Shown: piece by piece, positions 6,652-9,342 of the stretch
Position numbering within the stretch: position 1 is the stretch's first letter
Layout of the letters: each line of letters opens with the position of its first letter
DNA from: Erysipelotrichaceae bacterium
Lineage (GTDB): Bacteria; Bacillota_I; Bacilli_A; Erysipelotrichales; Erysipelotrichaceae
Assembly: GCA_024684175.1 (NCBI GenBank)
Contig: JAIKXJ010000045.1
Location: 1-9,342 of the forward strand
Length of the DNA: 9,342 bases
Direction: 5' to 3'
Position numbers and translations under genes: made by a program
Notes under the pieces: generated by a model
What the model was told of the DNA's origin: nothing
The model's input: the letters and a program-made list of their open reading frames with translations, nothing else
Database searches by the model: none

Positions 6652-7781
6652 AGATGGGAATTCGCCTCCTTGAGATAGGCGATCGTCTTCTTCACCTGCC
6701 GGTCTTTATAGGCACAGAACAGATAAGATCTTCCCTCTTCGTATCTCACGCCGCGTCCGACCCGGCCGAGCATCTGTACGAGGTTCCCTTCATCAAAGAC
6801 CTCGTCATAGTGAAGGATGATCACCGAGACTTCGGGGATCGTGATCCCCCTTTCCATCACCGTCGTCGAGATCAGAAAACGGCACTTCTTTTCCCGGAAC
6901 GCAGCGATGTTTTCCTTTCTTTGTTCCAGGTCGGAATACACATAAGTACAGGAAAAGAAACGGGAGGCGATCTTATAGAGCTGCCTGCACTTTCTTTTAC
7001 CGGAAACGAAGATGATGCACCGGTTGGCCGTCAGTGACATCAGCCGAAACAGATAAAAGACAGCGGCAGTTTCCGGAAGGCAGATCACCTGCGGAACGGA
7101 CAAAGGCTTCCGGGAAGGCCGGACGTAAAGCTTCAGTGTGCAGACCTTCCTTCTTTTCAGGATCTTCTCGAGCTGTTCATCGACCGTTGCCGTGGAAAAG
7201 ATCAGCCTTCCCCGACAGGAATTCAAAGCGATGTTCATCAGCGTCTCATCCCCCTTCAAAGGAAAGGCATCCGCTTCATCGATGACCAGCAGGTCGAAAC
7301 TTTTGTAATAGCGGAAAAGCTGGTGACAGGTGCAGACGATCAGATCACCTTTCAGACATTCGTGATGACCGCCGTAGACTGCCGTGACTCTCGCCTTTCG
7401 AAAGATGTCCTGAAACCGCTTTGCAAGTTCGATGACGACTTCCTTGCGAGAGATCGCATACGCCACCTTGTATCCCTGTTCGAGATATCGGGCGATGCTT
7501 CGGACGGTGATCTCCGTCTTGCCTGCCCCGCATACGCAATGCAAAAGGACATCACTGTCTTTCAAAGCTTCAAGACATTTTTCCGAGATCCGTTTCTGCG
7601 CATCGGTCAGTTCATAAGAAAAGTGATATTCCCCGGCATCCGGAGCGATCTGATAATCGAAGCTTTTCAGCTCCTCTTCCAGCAGCACTCTGGAAAAACG
7701 GATGCACTTGCGGCAATAATAGCCCTTCGATCCTTTATAGAAATATTCCGGATCTTCGTTGTTGCATCTCAAGCACTTCAT
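6648..7781 (-). CDS. comFA: ComFA, DNA-uptake ATPase/helicase
   Basis: A superfamily 2 DEAD-like, ssDNA-stimulated ATPase on the inner face of the membrane that helps pull transforming single-stranded DNA through ComEC. The 377 residues begin with a four-cysteine zinc finger (C3, C6, C23, C26). They continue with Walker A CGAGKTE (84-90), DEAD box (168-171), motif III STAT (196-199), the helicase C-terminal region with STTVMERGITIP (305-316) and motif VI QMLGRVGRG (336-344). It is slightly shorter than B. subtilis ComFA (about 460), mainly at the N-terminus. The ATG is supported by AGGAGG (7787-7792), 5 nt upstream. It overlaps comFC by 4 nt; comFB of the B. subtilis operon is absent. I see no sound sigma-A promoter upstream, in keeping with conditional competence expression. 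Confidence 0.96.
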   Translation of the reverse strand: MKCLRCNNEDPEYFYKGSKGYYCRKCIRFSRVLLEEELKSFDYQIAPDAGEYHFSYELTDAQKRISEKCLEALKDSDVLLHCVCGAGKTEITVRSIARYLEQGYKVAYAISRKEVVIELAKRFQDIFRKARVTAVYGGHHECLKGDLIVCTCHQLFRYYKSFDLLVIDEADAFPLKGDETLMNIALNSCRGRLIFSTATVDEQLEKILKRRKVCTLKLYVRPSRKPLSVPQVICLPETAAVFYLFRLMSLTANRCIIFVSGKRKCRQLYKIASRFFSCTYVYSDLEQRKENIAAFREKKCRFLISTTVMERGITIPEVSVIILHYDEVFDEGNLVQMLGRVGRGVRYEEGRSYLFCAYKDRQVKKTIAYLKEANSHL

Positions 7782-7798
7782 CCTGCCCTCCTATACAT

Positions 7799-7853
7799 TA
7801 TTTGTAAGGAAAAAGTCCAATTCCTATTTTTTGCATAAGGAAAATACAATTTT
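7799..7853. promoter_or_regulatory. AT-rich control region between divergent comFA and rsmF
   Basis: This stretch of the 86-bp spacer holds several candidate sites. AAAATACAATTTT (7841-7853) is a perfect 5-bp inverted repeat around ACA and fits the AAAA-N5-TTTT AT-box bound by ComK in Bacillus. A second, degenerate copy (AAAA-N5-AATT, 7810-7822) lies 18 bp away, one of the spacings known for ComK sites. TAAGGAAAA occurs twice (7805-7813 and 7836-7844), 31 bp apart. On the minus strand TACAAATA (7799-7806) is one base from the streptococcal competence box TACGAATA. AT-rich DNA yields such matches by chance, so function is unproven. Confidence 0.3.
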
Positions 7854-7861
7854 GTTACACT
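7831..7861 (+). promoter_or_regulatory. Candidate promoter of rsmF giving a leaderless mRNA
   Basis: An extended -10 reads TG-T-TACACT, with TACACT at 7856-7861, and TTGCAT (7831-7836) lies 19 nt upstream as a possible -35. Standard spacing from the -10 puts the start of transcription at 7868, which is the A of the ATG. No Shine-Dalgarno sequence exists before that ATG, which agrees with a leaderless transcript. Confidence 0.45.
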
Positions 7862-7867
7862 AATGAT

Positions 7868-9202
7868 ATGAACAAACTGCCTGAAGATTATCTCTCCATG
7901 ATGAAGGAGCTGCTGAAAGAAGGATACGAAGACTATCTTGCTTCTTTTGAAGAAGAAAGGAACTTCGGACTTCGCGTCAATACCTCCAAGATCTCCGTGG
8001 AAGATTTTTTGAAGATCTGTCCGTTTCAGATCGAGAAGATCCCCTGGACGCAAGACGGCTTTTATTATAAGGAAGAAGAAAGACCGGCCAAACACCCTTA
8101 TTATTTTGCGGGACTCTATTATCTGCAGGAAGCTTCCGCCATGCTTCCGGCACAAGTTTTGCCGATCGAAGAAGGCGATCTTGTCCTGGATGCCTGCGCC
8201 GCACCGGGCGGCAAGTCCTCGAAGCTGGCAAACAAGCTCAACAAAACAGGTGTCCTGGTCGCCAACGATATCTCGGTCAGCCGTGCTCAGGTCTTATTGA
8301 AGACGTTGGAGAATCAAGGTGTCGAGAATGCCTATGTCATGGCGGAAGACATCGCTGAGCTGCATCAGTTTCACGAAAGCTTCGACAAGATCCTGATCGA
8401 CGCTCCGTGTTCCGGACAAGGGATGTTCCGCAAAGACAGCGACCTGATCCGTTCCTTCACGGAAAAAGGAAGCGAGACTTACGTCCCGCTGCAGAAAAAG
8501 ATCATCGAAGCGGCGGTCGATATGCTGAAGCCGGGCGGCAAAATGGTCTACTCGACCTGCACCTTCGATCCGAAAGAAGATGAAGAGATCATCGAATACG
8601 CCTTGGATCTGTGCAAAGACCTCAAAGTCCTGCCCATCGAAAAATGCGTGGGCTTTTGTGAAGGCATCACTCCGGCAACGAAAGACTGCGTGCGTCTCTA
8701 TCCGCACCGCATCAAAGGCGAAGGCCACTTCGTCGCTCTTTTGGAAAAACAAGGCGAGAAAAGAAAAACTTCTCTGCATGTCTCAGCTCCGGACAAAAAG
8801 CTCCTCGATCTGATCCCGGACGAGTTTCACGGATCGCTGCCGGACGGCGACCTCGTCCTTCGCAAAGACCGGCTTTATGTACTGCCGCCCTATGACTTCC
8901 CTTCAGGAAATGCGCGTATCTTACGCTCGGGCTTGCTGGTCGGCGAACTGAAACACGGCCGCTTCCGGCCGAGCCAGGCACTGGCAATGACGATGTCCCC
9001 TGTGAAATATGGAAAGATCCTCGATCTGTCTCTGGAGGATGAACGGGTACTGAAATATCTGAAATGCGAGACGCTGAAAGTCGATGATGTTTCTCTTGAA
9101 GGGACCCTGCTGGTCTGCGTCGATCACTTCCCTTTAGGTTTCGGCGAAGTCAAAAACGGGATCCTGAAAAACAGATATCCCGTCCATTACCGTTATCAGT
9201 AA
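7868..9202 (+). CDS. RsmF-like 16S rRNA (cytosine-C5) methyltransferase, NOL1/NOP2/Sun family
   Basis: A SAM-dependent RNA m5C methyltransferase acting on ribosomal RNA. The 444 residues start with the RsmF/YebU-type N-terminus (LPEDYLSMMKELL..., then LRVNTSK at 35-41). The Rossmann domain has SAM motif I LDACAAPGGKS (107-117), motif IV DAPCSGQGMFRK (178-189) with Cys181, and motif VI STCTF (229-233) with Cys231; these are the release and nucleophilic cysteines of the family. The C-terminal third includes GLLVGELKHGRFRPSQALAM, typical of the RsmF PUA-like region. Relatives methylate C1407 (E. coli RsmF), C1400/1404/1407 (Thermus) or C1404 (Enterococcus EfmM); the exact target here is unknown. 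The first ATG is chosen because it matches the family start, although no ribosome binding site precedes it. A strong terminator follows 9 nt after the TAA. Confidence 0.94.
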   Translation: MNKLPEDYLSMMKELLKEGYEDYLASFEEERNFGLRVNTSKISVEDFLKICPFQIEKIPWTQDGFYYKEEERPAKHPYYFAGLYYLQEASAMLPAQVLPIEEGDLVLDACAAPGGKSSKLANKLNKTGVLVANDISVSRAQVLLKTLENQGVENAYVMAEDIAELHQFHESFDKILIDAPCSGQGMFRKDSDLIRSFTEKGSETYVPLQKKIIEAAVDMLKPGGKMVYSTCTFDPKEDEEIIEYALDLCKDLKVLPIEKCVGFCEGITPATKDCVRLYPHRIKGEGHFVALLEKQGEKRKTSLHVSAPDKKLLDLIPDEFHGSLPDGDLVLRKDRLYVLPPYDFPSGNARILRSGLLVGELKHGRFRPSQALAMTMSPVKYGKILDLSLEDERVLKYLKCETLKVDDVSLEGTLLVCVDHFPLGFGEVKNGILKNRYPVHYRYQ

Positions 9203-9211
9203 AATAACCAT

Positions 9212-9235
9212 CCACCAGCCTAGCTGGTGGTTTTT
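9212..9235 (+). terminator. Intrinsic terminator of the RsmF-like gene
   Basis: CCACCAGC (9212-9219) pairs perfectly with GCTGGTGG (9223-9230) around a CTA loop, followed by five T (9231-9235). It lies 9 nt after the stop codon. On the other strand the stem is followed by a weaker T-rich run, so it might also serve a converging gene. Confidence 0.93.
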
Positions 9236-9301
9236 CATATACGGGCATAGCCCTCACCTGCAGAGCTGCGCTTTCAGCGCTGCTGTGGTCTGCGACGAGC
9301 A

Positions 9302-9342
9302 CTATCTGTTTCTCTTCCCGGTGAACGGATCGAAAAGTTCAA
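9302..9342 (-). CDS. Possible C-terminal tail of a converging gene (partial)
   Basis: One minus-strand frame entering from the right edge reads ELFDPFTGKRNR followed by TAG at 9302-9304. The composition looks like natural protein and the position, converging on the terminator, is reasonable, but twelve codons cannot establish a gene or a family. The 66 bases between this stop and the terminator at 9235 hold two small hairpins (9243-9253 and 9264-9284) without a T-run. Confidence 0.3.
   Translation of the reverse strand, partial: ELFDPFTGKRNR

Noticed and set aside
7792..7820. TTGGAC-17-TGTATA as a sigma-A promoter for comFA
   Set aside because: The -10 matches at only 3 of 6 positions and would start transcription inside or after the comFA ribosome binding site at 7787-7792.
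7898..7903. Start of the RsmF-like gene at the in-frame ATG pair (codons 11-12)
   Set aside because: No ribosome binding site there either, and the residues before it (LPEDYLS) match the family N-terminus.
7778..8155. A 125-codon minus-strand frame overlapping the rsmF start and the spacer
   Set aside because: Most of it is antisense to a recognised methyltransferase, and it runs through the divergent promoter region into the comFA start.
1..9342. CRISPR array, insertion sequence, prophage or tRNA/rRNA gene
   Set aside because: No spaced direct repeats, transposase or integrase motifs, terminal inverted repeats or cloverleaf-forming sequences were seen; the window is almost fully occupied by core genes.

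Overview
The window reads as ordinary core chromosome of a Gram-positive bacterium of the Bacillota. The support is a comFA-comFC / secA-prfB neighbourhood, a methionine T-box leader on metG, strong AGGAGG-type ribosome binding sites, and AT-rich spacers between genes of moderate GC content. The protein styles (a short SecA, a NOL1/NOP2/Sun-type RNA methyltransferase, ComFA and ComFC without ComFB) would suit an Erysipelotrichia-like lineage, but that placement is an impression and not something proven from the sequence.

Layout. Seven complete genes and one or two partial ones fill almost all of the window. On the minus strand, in transcription order from right to left, are comFA and comFC (overlapping by 4 nt), a cold-shock protein gene with its own promoter and terminator, then secA-prfB-symporter packed with 1-2 nt gaps behind a promoter at about 5740. 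After these comes metG, incomplete at the left edge and preceded by its own promoter and a roughly 200-nt T-box leader (871-1072). On the plus strand a single gene, an RsmF-like rRNA m5C methyltransferase (7868-9202), diverges from comFA across an 86-bp AT-rich spacer and ends in a perfect intrinsic terminator. The last ~100 bases hold no clear feature apart from a possible gene tail entering on the minus strand.

How the genes relate. comFA and comFC encode the cytoplasmic helicase and phosphoribosyltransferase-like protein of DNA uptake. SecA (preprotein translocation), RF2 (termination at UGA/UAA), MetRS and RsmF are housekeeping functions of translation and export. The symporter is a transporter coupled translationally to prfB. 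No intrinsic terminator separates the symporter gene from the metG leader, so the T-box terminator probably also decides where secA-operon transcripts end.

I did not find a new defence, mobile or biosynthetic system. The points most worth a second look are: a DAACS-family transporter that has lost several canonical cation- and substrate-binding residues; an RsmF gene whose sequence predicts a leaderless mRNA; an RF2 gene without the programmed frameshift; and possible competence-type control sites in the comFA/rsmF spacer.
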